Assembly (NCBI GenBank): GCA_964439415.1
Contig: CAYTOJ010000016.1
Location: forward strand, 1 to 24,506
Direction of reading: 5' to 3'
Origin: CAYTOJ01 sp964439415
GTDB taxonomy: Bacteria > Pseudomonadota > Alphaproteobacteria > Rickettsiales > CAZAGG01
Length of the DNA: 24,506 nt
The notes below the pieces were generated by a model that worked only from the letters and a program-made list of their open reading frames with translations, made no database searches and had not been told where the DNA came from. This document shows positions 14,778 through 22,505 of this stretch, piece by piece. Made by a program: the position numbers and the translations under genes. How positions within the stretch are numbered: the first letter of the stretch is position 1; the number at the start of each line of letters is the position of its first letter.

Positions 14778-15296
14778 ATGACATCGCAGGCCTACTCATT
14801 AGAAGGGTCAAGCATACTGAACAGAGGGTTGAAATTGAACCAGTCCGCCGCACATATACCTGAGGAAGAATATGTAAATGGCCGTTTCGGCCAGGTAAAA
14901 ATCAACCGTGCCAATGCGGTTTATTTTCCACGCGGCATACTGGGCTTTCCGGAGAATCTTGATTTCTGCCTGGCTGAGTTTCCTTCTGATAAAATGCAGC
15001 AGTTCAAAATACTTCAGTGTATAAGCGACACTGACCTTTCATTCGCCGTGCTGCCTGTTGCCGTGCAGAATGATTTAATCCAGATGCCGGACATTGAAGA
15101 AGCTCTGGCCGCACTGCAAATAGAAAAAAACGACCTTGCATTACTGCTGATAGTTTCCGTACACCGGAAAACCAGCTCGGTTAATCTCTCAGTTAACCTG
15201 CGCGCACCTATATTTCTCGATACCGGCAAGAAACTTGCAGCACAGTATGTGCTTAGCAATAATAACTACGAAATCCGCCACTTCATCCAGGGGTAG
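14778..15296 (+). CDS. fliW: FliW flagellar assembly factor
   Basis: FliW binds flagellin and, in species with CsrA, antagonises CsrA to link flagellin synthesis with filament assembly. The product has the family pattern: FGQVKINRANAVYFPRGIL then GFPENLDF, a central FKILQCISDTDLSFAV, and a C-terminal VNLSVNLRAPIFLD with YEIRHFI at the end. The start is fixed by AAGGAG at 14765-14770, seven bases before ATG 14778; earlier ATGs at 14754 and 14758 lack one. The resulting 172 residues include about 35 extra N-terminal residues before the FliW fold. No flagellin, csrA or other flagellar gene lies nearby, so the partners must be elsewhere. Confidence 0.88.
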   Translation: MTSQAYSLEGSSILNRGLKLNQSAAHIPEEEYVNGRFGQVKINRANAVYFPRGILGFPENLDFCLAEFPSDKMQQFKILQCISDTDLSFAVLPVAVQNDLIQMPDIEEALAALQIEKNDLALLLIVSVHRKTSSVNLSVNLRAPIFLDTGKKLAAQYVLSNNNYEIRHFIQG

Positions 15297-15360
15297 CAAA
15301 TTTATTGCGACTAAATCTCAACGCTATAGCTTCATGTGTAAATAAAACACCACAGTGGAA

Positions 15361-16155
15361 ATGTCAGCGCGGATAGGGTCGGGGATTGTAGTTTATAATA
15401 GCGATTTACACCTGCTGCGGCAGGTAGTGGAGGCTATTAAACAACACCTGCCAGCGCAAAGTATTGTTATCGTGGATAATGCTTCCACTATAGAATACGC
15501 TGAAGATTTAGCAATGCTGGATGTTAGAATAATCAGGGCGAATGAGAACAGAGGCTTCGGAGCCGGGCATAATCTGGCAGTTAAAAATCTCCCGGATATT
15601 GATTATTATATCGCCGTTAATCCCGATGCTATTATCAGAAACTCATCAGATAATGGTGAGTCGCTAAAGGCTGCGATTGAATATATGGAGGAAAACAGGG
15701 ATATAGGCATCCTGGTTCCAAAAATACTGAATCCGGACGGAACCCTGCAACCGCAGTGCAAAAGGCTGCCGAATGTTCTGGATTTAATACTGCGGCGGTT
15801 TCTTCCGAAACGAATACTGGAATGTGCTGGTATCAAAGCCCGGCTTGCCAGATACTCAATGCTGGATATGGACTATGATAAAATAATGGAGCCGGACTTT
15901 GCTAGCGGTTGTTTTATGATATTCAGAAAAGCCGCTTTTGAAATGGTGAGCGGGTTTGATGAGAGATATTTCCTGTATTTTGAAGATGCCGATATAAGCC
16001 GCAGAGTAGCCAGGAATCATAGAATCGTGTATTATCCTGCCCTTCGGGTTAGCCACGTCTGGGGCAGGGCAGGGCATAAAAAAGTCAGCATGACTCTGGT
16101 GATGATCCGCTCGGCAATACAGTATTTCAATAAATGGGGCTGGAAGTGGTGGTGA
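15361..16155 (+). CDS. Family 2 glycosyltransferase (rhamnosyltransferase-like)
   Basis: The 264-residue product has the GT-A fold motifs of family 2 enzymes: GIVVYNSDLHLL at the start, IVIVDNAST at 36-43 for nucleotide binding, NRGFGAGHNLAV, and VNPDA at 86-90 with the metal-binding Asp. GYDERYFLYFEDADISRR-like residues (FDERYFLYFEDADISRR) and VSHVWGRAGH near the end resemble rhamnosyltransferases and other O-antigen or cell-wall sugar transferases. No membrane segment is evident; it probably acts at the cytoplasmic face. A GTG at 15355 is an alternative start two codons earlier. It overlaps the next epimerase gene (GTGA), suggesting one surface-polysaccharide unit. The sugar transferred cannot be told. 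Confidence 0.88.
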   Translation: MSARIGSGIVVYNSDLHLLRQVVEAIKQHLPAQSIVIVDNASTIEYAEDLAMLDVRIIRANENRGFGAGHNLAVKNLPDIDYYIAVNPDAIIRNSSDNGESLKAAIEYMEENRDIGILVPKILNPDGTLQPQCKRLPNVLDLILRRFLPKRILECAGIKARLARYSMLDMDYDKIMEPDFASGCFMIFRKAAFEMVSGFDERYFLYFEDADISRRVARNHRIVYYPALRVSHVWGRAGHKKVSMTLVMIRSAIQYFNKWGWKWW

Positions 16156-17006
16156 GAAGAATCTGCATCACTGGTGGCAATGGTTTTATAGGTGGGCGGA
16201 TAGCTTCCGCTTTGGAAAGCCGGGGGCTACAGGTGCTAAGAATACCCCATGCGTCTGCCTGGGAGTTCAAATTTGAAGAGTCTGACTTTATAGTGCATTG
16301 TGCTGGCCTTGCGCACACTAGCGGGCATGACACTTCAGCATATTTCCGCGCAAATTTTGAACTCAGCTTGCGGCTTGGCGCAAACGCTAAAAAGGCGAAA
16401 GCGCGGCATTTTATTTTCACCAGCTCAACAGCGGTTTTCGGCTCCCATGCCGGGGTGCATGATGAGAATTCCCTGCCAAGGCCTGACACGCCCTATGGCA
16501 ACTCCAAACACATGGCGGAAATGGCTCTAGGGGAAGTATTAGGGGGCGGAGATACAGCTACCGCCTGCACTATCCTGCGCTTGCCGCTGGTGTACGGAAG
16601 TAGCGTTAAGGGCAACCTGCGAAAACTGGTGACCCTCGCACAGAGGAAAATCCCGCTGCCACTGGGGAGCATAAAAGCAAAGCGCAGCTTCCTGCATATT
16701 GATAACCTATGTAGCGCAGTTGCGGAAATTATTGATGCGCCAAAACCTGGCCTGAACATCTATAACCTCTCAGATGCCGTGGATTTAAGCAGCAGGGAGC
16801 TATATAACCACATCTATCAGTCCATCAATGGCAGGGATGGTACTTTCCTTTGCCCGGAATTGCTGCTGAGAATGTTAGGCCATGTTCCCGGCATGGATTT
16901 TATCAATAAGCTGACCAGGCAATTCCGCTTCCCTGCCGGCAAATTCCGCCGCGACTATTCCTGGCTCCCCCCATACGGCATAGAACACTGGAATCCGGCT
17001 GCCTAG
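16152..17006 (+). CDS. NAD-dependent epimerase/dehydratase (extended SDR), nucleotide-sugar type
   Basis: The 284-residue product is an extended short-chain dehydrogenase: NAD-binding loop GGNGFIG at residues 8-14, VHCAGLAH, a Ser-Tyr-Lys active site with SS at 91-92, Tyr115 and Lys119 (YGNSK), and LRLPLVYG. It resembles UDP-glucose 4-epimerase-like proteins and WbpV/WbjF-type polysaccharide enzymes. GTG 16152 is proposed as start because it overlaps the previous stop (GTGA) with GGAAG just upstream, and places MRRICITGG at the normal family start; ATG 16134 would add six residues. Coupling to the glycosyltransferase suggests a role in making its sugar donor. Confidence 0.86.
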   Translation: MRRICITGGNGFIGGRIASALESRGLQVLRIPHASAWEFKFEESDFIVHCAGLAHTSGHDTSAYFRANFELSLRLGANAKKAKARHFIFTSSTAVFGSHAGVHDENSLPRPDTPYGNSKHMAEMALGEVLGGGDTATACTILRLPLVYGSSVKGNLRKLVTLAQRKIPLPLGSIKAKRSFLHIDNLCSAVAEIIDAPKPGLNIYNLSDAVDLSSRELYNHIYQSINGRDGTFLCPELLLRMLGHVPGMDFINKLTRQFRFPAGKFRRDYSWLPPYGIEHWNPAA

Positions 17007-17049
17007 AATATAATTTGCCAAGTCACTTCCGGGTCGTTACAAGGTACGG

Positions 17050-17086
17050 ATGTAATTGACATATAAAGTGCCGTATGCTACATAAT
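17050..17086 (+). promoter_or_regulatory. Promoter and candidate operator of higBA
   Basis: TTGACA at 17056-17061 is a perfect -35 hexamer. The best -10 is CATAAT at 17081-17086 (19-base spacer) or TACATA at 17079-17084 (17-base spacer). ATGT-N5-ACAT (17050-17062) is an inverted repeat covering the -35, a natural place for repression by HigA. The -10 ends two to four bases before the higB ATG, so transcripts would have almost no leader. Confidence 0.5.
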
Positions 17087-17088
17087 TC

Positions 17089-17367
17089 ATGATTAAGACA
17101 TTCCAGCATAAAGGATTAAAGGATTTTTTCTACACTGGAACTACCTCCGGCATACAGTCCATTCATAGCAAACGTTTGCGCATGATACTTACATACTTGA
17201 ATGAAGCGGATAATGTTCAACATTTGGCGCAGTCAGGATTCAGGCTCCACCCACTTAAAGGAAGCAGAAAAGGATTATGGGCGGTTACTGTAAGCGGTAA
17301 TTGGAGAGTTGTTTTCAGGTTTGAGCAAGGTAATGCATATGTGGTTGATTACCTTGATTATCACTAA
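17089..17367 (+). CDS. higB: HigB-type (RelE superfamily) toxin
   Basis: HigB toxins are ribosome-dependent mRNA endonucleases. The 92-residue product has the family pattern: FQHKGLKDFFYTG near the start, HSKRLRMILTYLNEAD, then FRLHPLKGSRKGLWAVTVSGNWRVVFRF and a C-terminal DYLDYH. The Arg in NWRVVFRF and the terminal His are positions generally important in this family. It precedes a HigA antitoxin by 12 bases, in the toxin-first order characteristic of higBA. No Shine-Dalgarno is visible, in line with a very short leader. Confidence 0.93.
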   Translation: MIKTFQHKGLKDFFYTGTTSGIQSIHSKRLRMILTYLNEADNVQHLAQSGFRLHPLKGSRKGLWAVTVSGNWRVVFRFEQGNAYVVDYLDYH

Positions 17368-17379
17368 TGGAGTTTTGAT

Positions 17380-17865
17380 ATGAAAAAGAATGATGATGAC
17401 GCATACATAGGCGATATGCACAATCCCCCTCACCCAGGAGAGGTGCTGAAAGACATGTATCTTGTTCCCCTGGAACTGACCATTGCCGAGGCAGCTAAAA
17501 GACTGAGCATAGATCGCAAAACCTTATCCAGAGTAGTTAATGGCAAGGCCTCAATTACTGTGGAGATGGCCTTAAGGCTGGGAAAATCCCTTGGCACTTC
17601 CGCCAAGGTATGGCTTGGAATGCAACAGTCGTATGACTTATGGCACGCAAAACAAAAAATTGACCTTTCCAATGTTCAAGGATTGCATACGGTGATAGTA
17701 AAAAACAAAGAAGGGAAGATAATTGCTGATTATCCCGTATGCCTTACAGGGCTGAACTATAAAGTTACCGCAAGCGAATACATCGAAGAGGCAAAGGAAA
17801 ATCTAATTGAAGATGCTATTGTCAAGAAAAGTGAGCTAAATTCTCTTACTTACGAACTTAGATAA
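17380..17865 (+). CDS. higA: HigA-type antitoxin with an extra C-terminal domain
   Basis: HigA antitoxins neutralise HigB and repress the operon through an XRE helix-turn-helix. Residues 15-95 are a standard HigA: NPPHPGEVLKDMYL, helix-turn-helix IAEAAKRLSIDRKTLSRVVNG, LGTSAKVWLGMQQSYDLWHA. Usual HigA proteins end about here, at around 100 residues; this one has 161. Residues 101-161 (TVIVKNKEGKIIADYPV, GLNYKVTASEYIEEAKEN, then AIVKKSEL to the end) form a separate small αβ unit that resembles small stand-alone proteins I have seen but cannot name. GGAG lies upstream of ATG 17380. The module sits between the epimerase and nnr genes and looks self-contained. Confidence 0.9.
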   Translation: MKKNDDDAYIGDMHNPPHPGEVLKDMYLVPLELTIAEAAKRLSIDRKTLSRVVNGKASITVEMALRLGKSLGTSAKVWLGMQQSYDLWHAKQKIDLSNVQGLHTVIVKNKEGKIIADYPVCLTGLNYKVTASEYIEEAKENLIEDAIVKKSELNSLTYELR

Positions 17866-17917
17866 ATACATGTAATTATGTGTAAAAGACTGCCAGTGTC
17901 TGGTGCTGAAAAACACG

Positions 17918-19396
17918 ATGCATGAAATACTGAGCGTACATGAAGCCAGGGCGATGGATGAAGGGTGCATAGTAAGTGGCATTCCAGGATTCCAGCTTAT
18001 GGAAAACGCAGGGCGGGCAGTCGCGCATGAAATCGCCAGGCGCTTCTCCCCAGGTGGCGTTGTTATGGTATTATGCGGGTCTGGCAACAACGGGGGGGAT
18101 GGTTATGTTGCTGCGCGTTATTTGCAGGAGGCTGGCTTTAATGTTCATGTACAGTCTCTGGTTGCCTTGGAAGTTCTTAAAGGCGATGCAGCAGTCATGC
18201 ATGAAAAATGGAATGGCACGGTGGAGGATTTTACCGCAGCACTGCCCAAGCCTTGCGCTTTTGTAGTGGATGCATTGTTTGGAACCGGAGCCTCCAGGGA
18301 TATGCCGCTACCGGTGCAGAACAAAGTGCAGGAGGTACATAAACGGAATATACCCATAGTTGCCGTTGATATGCCAAGCTGGGTGAATCCGAACAGCGGT
18401 GAGTGCAGAATAGCTGACATTCACGCCTGCCTGACCGTTACATTCCAGCGCAAAAAGCCTTGTCATGTTTTATTCCCGGCGCGCTCAAGCTGTGGTGAGG
18501 TTGTGGTAGCTGATATTGGCATTGCGGATAAATTCATACCCCCAACTGCGCAGACTCATGAAAATACGCCGGACTTATGGCTTGAGAAATTCCCCCGCCC
18601 CGGATTTGAAACGCATAAATACAAACGTGGACACGCCGTGGTTGTGGGCGGTGGTTTGAACTCTACCGGGGCGGCCACTCTCGCGGCAACAGCGGTGCTG
18701 CGTGCAGGAGCAGGGCTTGTCACACTACTGAGTCCCCGGGATGCTTTTGTTGTATACGCTGCCAAACTAACCGCTGTGATGGTGAAAGAGCTTGAGGATT
18801 TTGACCAGCATTTGAGTGATACCAGAAAAAATGCCTTCCTGCTTGGCCCCGGCCTGGGGGTGACTGATAGTTCGCGCCGTCTGGTGGAGCAAACACTGAA
18901 AGCTCAGAAAATAACCGTACTGGACGCTGATGCTATAAGCCTGTTTGCAGGCAGGCCGCAGGAACTGGCCGGGCTGATAAAATCGCCATGCATAATCACC
19001 CCGCATGAGGGAGAGTTCGCAAGGCTCCACACAATCAGCGGTAATAAACTTGAGGGTGCGAAAAGTCTCGCCGCACAGCTTGGCGCAGTAGTGGTATATA
19101 AGGGGGCTGATACGGTAATAGCCGCGCCGGACGGCAGGGCGGCAGTAAACTGCAACGCCACGCCCTGGCTGGCAACAGCAGGCAGTGGGGATGTTCTGGC
19201 AGGAATCATTACCGGCCTGGCCGCGCAGGGAATGCCAGCCTTTGAAGCAGCCGCAGCCGGGGTGTGGATGCACGGTGAGTGCGCGAGGATAATCGGCGCT
19301 GGCTTGATCGCGGAAGACCTACCCGCCGCGCTGCCAAGGGTAATATCAGGTGTTTATCAGATACTGGACTCTATTACCCGAAGCGTTTACGGGTGA
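17918..19396 (+). CDS. nnr: Bifunctional NAD(P)HX epimerase / ADP-dependent dehydratase
   Basis: The enzyme repairs hydrated NADH and NADPH: the N-terminal NnrE part interconverts the epimers and the C-terminal NnrD part dehydrates the S form. The 492-residue product has NnrE motifs ILSVHEARAMDEG, GNNGGDGYVAARYL and VDALFGTG, then the ribokinase-like NnrD domain with GGGLNSTGAATLAATAVLRA, LGPGLG, TPHEGEFARL and TAGSGDVLAGIITG, whose Asp is catalytic. ATG 17918 places MHEILSVHEA at the usual family start; GTG 17903 is an alternative. The 3' end overlaps the convergent ftsW gene by 23 bases. Confidence 0.95.
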   Translation: MHEILSVHEARAMDEGCIVSGIPGFQLMENAGRAVAHEIARRFSPGGVVMVLCGSGNNGGDGYVAARYLQEAGFNVHVQSLVALEVLKGDAAVMHEKWNGTVEDFTAALPKPCAFVVDALFGTGASRDMPLPVQNKVQEVHKRNIPIVAVDMPSWVNPNSGECRIADIHACLTVTFQRKKPCHVLFPARSSCGEVVVADIGIADKFIPPTAQTHENTPDLWLEKFPRPGFETHKYKRGHAVVVGGGLNSTGAATLAATAVLRAGAGLVTLLSPRDAFVVYAAKLTAVMVKELEDFDQHLSDTRKNAFLLGPGLGVTDSSRRLVEQTLKAQKITVLDADAISLFAGRPQELAGLIKSPCIITPHEGEFARLHTISGNKLEGAKSLAAQLGAVVVYKGADTVIAAPDGRAAVNCNATPWLATAGSGDVLAGIITGLAAQGMPAFEAAAAGVWMHGECARIIGAGLIAEDLPAALPRVISGVYQILDSITRSVYG

Positions 19397-20480
19397 GTGC
19401 CAGCAGCATACCCATGCCAATAGCAAGTGCGATGGTGGAGGAACCACCGTAGCTGAGGAATGGCAATGTCATGCCTTTGGTTGGCAGCAGATGCAGGGAA
19501 ACGCCTATGTTAACCATGGCCTGCGCGCCTATCTGCGTTACCAGTCCAGTTACGGCTATTGCGGTGAAAAGGTCACTCTCCCTCCTGGCGGAGTGCAGAC
19601 CACGCAGTACAACTACGGCGAACAGCAGCATTACTAACGCACATGCGAACGCGCCGAACTCCTCCCCCAGTACCGAGAAGACAAAATCGGTATGGGAATC
19701 CGGCAGTACCGTTTTTATTTTTCCCTCCCCAGGCCCCATACCAAAAATTCCACCACCACGGAAAGCCTCAAGTGATTTCTCCACCTGAAAGTTTTCTGAC
19801 TGATCAGGATTTAAAAACATATCAAACCGGCGCGATACATGCGGAAATATTAAATATGCCAGATACATACCGCCAAGGCCAATCAGCACGAGTGCCGCGA
19901 TCCAGCCAAGGCTGAGACCTGCTACGAATATCTGCGTTATCCATACCAGGCTGATGATAAAGGTCATGCCAAGGTCAGGCTGTGCAAGCAGCAGCAGCAC
20001 TACCAGAGCATAACAGCCCGCGCCGATAAGAAAGCCTGGAAAGCCAGGCTGCATATGCCTGCGGGCGAATAACCAGGCGGTGAGTACTGCAAAAAAAGGT
20101 TTTATAAATTCTGATGGTTGAATGGAAACACCGAACAGGTAAATCCAGCGTTTTGCGCCTTTTGCTTCCATTCCCAGAAATGGGGTGAACAATAGCAGAA
20201 CTATGGCTATGAAAAAACCAATCACGGCGATTCTACGGGTCGCTATAACGTTCAGGAAAGAAAGCCCCCAGGCGGTGGCTAAACCAGCGCCTAAATATAA
20301 TATCTGCCGCTTGATAAAATAATTATCGCCCAGGCCGATGCGTCTTGCAACCTGCGGACTGGCGGCCATAGCCATCATACCGCCAATACAGACCAGCAGA
20401 ATCAGGCAGATAAATGTTCCACGATCCACCGTCCACCACCATCTGGCCAGCATGGAGCGATTAGTACGGTCAAATACCAT
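19374..20480 (-). CDS. ftsW: Peptidoglycan glycosyltransferase FtsW
   Basis: FtsW is the SEDS-family polymerase that makes septal peptidoglycan with its partner class B penicillin-binding protein. The 368-residue membrane protein has about ten transmembrane segments and the SEDS motifs KGAKRWIYLFGVSIQPSEF, AQPDLGMTFII, PDSHTDFVFSVLGEEFG (extracellular loop with the conserved Asp) and GMTLPFLSYGGSS. The N-terminus LARWWWTVDRG is like alphaproteobacterial FtsW rather than RodA. murG and murC, frequent neighbours in division clusters, are absent. It starts as TAATG on the stop of the upstream NAD-binding gene, so it is the last gene of the minus-strand run. Confidence 0.94.
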   Translation of the reverse strand: MVFDRTNRSMLARWWWTVDRGTFICLILLVCIGGMMAMAASPQVARRIGLGDNYFIKRQILYLGAGLATAWGLSFLNVIATRRIAVIGFFIAIVLLLFTPFLGMEAKGAKRWIYLFGVSIQPSEFIKPFFAVLTAWLFARRHMQPGFPGFLIGAGCYALVVLLLLAQPDLGMTFIISLVWITQIFVAGLSLGWIAALVLIGLGGMYLAYLIFPHVSRRFDMFLNPDQSENFQVEKSLEAFRGGGIFGMGPGEGKIKTVLPDSHTDFVFSVLGEEFGAFACALVMLLFAVVVLRGLHSARRESDLFTAIAVTGLVTQIGAQAMVNIGVSLHLLPTKGMTLPFLSYGGSSTIALAIGMGMLLALTRKRFG

Positions 20481-21385
20481 TATAAATAGCCCGGAGCCAC
20501 TGCCTCCATCGGCGTTGGGACAATGCCAAGATCGGAGAGTTTCAAAGCGTTCTCATTAACCAGATTATCGTATTCCAGCATGGTTACATTATCAGGGGTA
20601 ATGGGCGGGTGCGGAAGCAGCCGGGCAGGCGCTGCCAGCAGGCGCATCAAGCTGAAGGGAATCTCCAGCATTGGCTTTTTAATTTCCAGTATTTTCATCA
20701 CATACTGGTTTATCTCCCTCAGCGACATTATATTACCGCCACCAAGCTCGATAATCCTGCCCGTATGTTCAGTCTCCAACGCTGCAACTACTGCTTTTGC
20801 AACGTCAGTCACATAAATTGGTTGGAATAATGTACGCCCACCCCCAGCTAACGGCACGAATGGGAGAATGCGGATAATCCGGGCAAAGAGATTAAGAAAA
20901 TTATCCCCAGCCCCGAACATCACCGAAGGGCGCAGTATAACCGCCTCAGGGTATGCCGCCAGCACAGCCTTCTCGCCGGAAAGCTTGGTGCGGGCATATT
21001 TTGCACGGGATGCTTTGTCTACACCAAGTGCCGATACGTGAATGAACCGTGATACTCCCGCAGCCCTGGCGGTTTTTGCCAGCATTTCCGCACCCTGGGC
21101 GTGAATTTTCGAGAAGCTCTGCCTGCCACGCTCAAATAAAATACCAACCAGATTTATCACCGCGTAGGAATCACTTGTCAGGCGTTTTATATCCTGCTCA
21201 TCGCAGATGTTTCCCGCCTCCAGACTGACCTGACCGGTAAGCCCGGCAGTGCGCAGATGCATGGCATCATCAGGATTGCGGCACACGGCACGCACCAGCA
21301 CATCCTCCCGCTTCACCAGTTCCCGCACTACATGCGTACCCAGAAAGCCACTGGCGCCGAATACGGTTATTATCTTGTTTCTCAT
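20480..21385 (-). CDS. NAD(P)-binding protein of the NDUFA9-like SDR family
   Basis: The 301-residue product is an atypical SDR: nucleotide loop GASGFLG at residues 10-16, VINLVGIL, FIHVSALGVD, a Tyr-x3-Lys in KYARTKLSGEK, LRPSVMFG and FQPIYVTDVA. This set is seen in the complex I NDUFA9-like proteins that alphaproteobacteria carry, as well as in other sugar/quinone-related NmrA-type proteins, so the reaction is uncertain. ATG 21385 is chosen because GGGGGCGAG directly precedes it on the minus strand and the longer frame to 21475 would overlap the regulator gene. Its stop and the ftsW start overlap (TAATG). Confidence 0.86.
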   Translation of the reverse strand: MRNKIITVFGASGFLGTHVVRELVKREDVLVRAVCRNPDDAMHLRTAGLTGQVSLEAGNICDEQDIKRLTSDSYAVINLVGILFERGRQSFSKIHAQGAEMLAKTARAAGVSRFIHVSALGVDKASRAKYARTKLSGEKAVLAAYPEAVILRPSVMFGAGDNFLNLFARIIRILPFVPLAGGGRTLFQPIYVTDVAKAVVAALETEHTGRIIELGGGNIMSLREINQYVMKILEIKKPMLEIPFSLMRLLAAPARLLPHPPITPDNVTMLEYDNLVNENALKLSDLGIVPTPMEAVAPGYL

Positions 21386-21456
21386 CTCGCCCCCTGCACT
21401 TGCCAGGTAATTTAGGCAAGATTCCAGCACGTGCAAGTATATTGCTGAAAAAGGCT

Positions 21457-22146
21457 CTAAGACTCCACCCGGCAAAGCATGTAGCCCTGGCTGCGGATGG
21501 TTTTGATAAGCTGGGGGGATTTTGGATCGTCGCCTAATTTATCACGCAGGGAGGATATTTTAATGTCAATATTACGGCTGAGTCCATCATACTCGCGGTT
21601 AAACAGTTTTCTGTAAATTGTATCACGCGAGACTATAGACCCGGAGTTTATAGCCAGAAGCAGGAGGAGTTCATATTCAGGGTCGCTTAAATCAATAAGC
21701 CTGCCGCTGTTGTGTACCCGGCGCGAATCCTGGCAAATCACAATATCGCCAGCGGTAATTTTATCCGCATTTCTGCCGGCCTGCCCACCGCCACGCCGGA
21801 GGGCACTGCGCACCCGCGCCAGAAACAGCCTGGGGTCAACAGGCTTGCCGATGTAATCATCCACGCCTGTCTCCAATGCCACAATCTCATCAGTAGTCTG
21901 TGATTGCGCGGTAAGCATAATAACAGGCCTATGGTAGAAACTGCGTAATTGCCTGCATATGCTGAGGCCATCCATACCGGGGAGCATTAAGTCCAGAACT
22001 ACCAGGTCAGGTGTATGTTTGCGCACGGCCTCTAGTGCAATTGCACCATCATGCACCACTTCAACATGATAATTAAATCCACGCAGGTATTCAGCCAGCA
22101 GGCTTGCCAGCTGAAGGTCGTTCTCCACTATCAGAATTTTATTCAT
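21457..22146 (-). CDS. OmpR-family response regulator
   Basis: The 229-residue protein has a receiver domain (about 1-120) and a winged-helix DNA-binding domain (about 130-226; LSDPEYELLLLLAINSGSIV, IDIKISSLRDKLG). The phosphorylated Asp is Asp52 in LVVLDLMLPGMDG and the conserved Lys is Lys101 in YIGKPVD. At the acidic pocket the usual E-D pair reads Glu8-Asn9 (VENDLQL), a mild departure that may alter Mg binding. Overall it is most like RstA and PhoP-type regulators. It lies downstream of a histidine kinase gene and a small secreted-protein gene on the same strand, and is its likely partner. Confidence 0.93.
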   Translation of the reverse strand: MNKILIVENDLQLASLLAEYLRGFNYHVEVVHDGAIALEAVRKHTPDLVVLDLMLPGMDGLSICRQLRSFYHRPVIMLTAQSQTTDEIVALETGVDDYIGKPVDPRLFLARVRSALRRGGGQAGRNADKITAGDIVICQDSRRVHNSGRLIDLSDPEYELLLLLAINSGSIVSRDTIYRKLFNREYDGLSRNIDIKISSLRDKLGDDPKSPQLIKTIRSQGYMLCRVES

Positions 22147-22165
22147 GATGTAACAGGCGTATATT

Positions 22166-22480
22166 TTACCGGCCTGCCGGGTTGACAGTTACGGGGGTAG
22201 CATCACCAGCTCTGTTTAGCTGGCCAAATCCGCTTGCTCCAAGCAACGGGTCTGTTGGAACCTGAATATTCTCGACGGCAGTAGGCGTTTCGCTGTTATT
22301 GCCGTTAAGGTTGCTTTTATCCAGCTTGTTGAGTAACTGCGCGTCAGGGTCGGAAACTCCCGTTCCATATATGCCAGGCTCTTTTGGTATACGCTCCTCT
22401 ACCCTGAACAACTCATCCCCGGCGAAAACAGGTGCTGCAAACAACAGAAATATCACCACGAGCACTGGATTTATACGCAT
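22166..22480 (-). CDS. Small secreted protein of unknown function between kinase and regulator genes
   Basis: The 104-residue product has a clear Sec signal peptide: basic MR, hydrophobic core VLVVIFLLFAAP, and the signal peptidase I site VFA/GDELF at about residue 20. The mature part is short, hydrophilic and rich in Asn, Pro and Gly (KEPGIYGTGVSDPDAQ, VPTDPLLGASGFGQ), without a recognisable domain or cysteines, and is probably periplasmic and largely flexible. I do not recognise a family. It sits 25 bases after the kinase gene and 19 before the regulator gene, so it is almost certainly co-expressed with them and could be a periplasmic accessory of the sensor; that role is inferred from position only. 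Confidence 0.8.
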   Translation of the reverse strand: MRINPVLVVIFLLFAAPVFAGDELFRVEERIPKEPGIYGTGVSDPDAQLLNKLDKSNLNGNNSETPTAVENIQVPTDPLLGASGFGQLNRAGDATPVTVNPAGR

Positions 22481-22505
22481 AAATCTCTCCTAAAGTTCTA
22501 ATTTA

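Noticed and set aside
18767..19273. 168-codon minus-strand frame
   Set aside because: Lies wholly antisense within the NnrD part of nnr.
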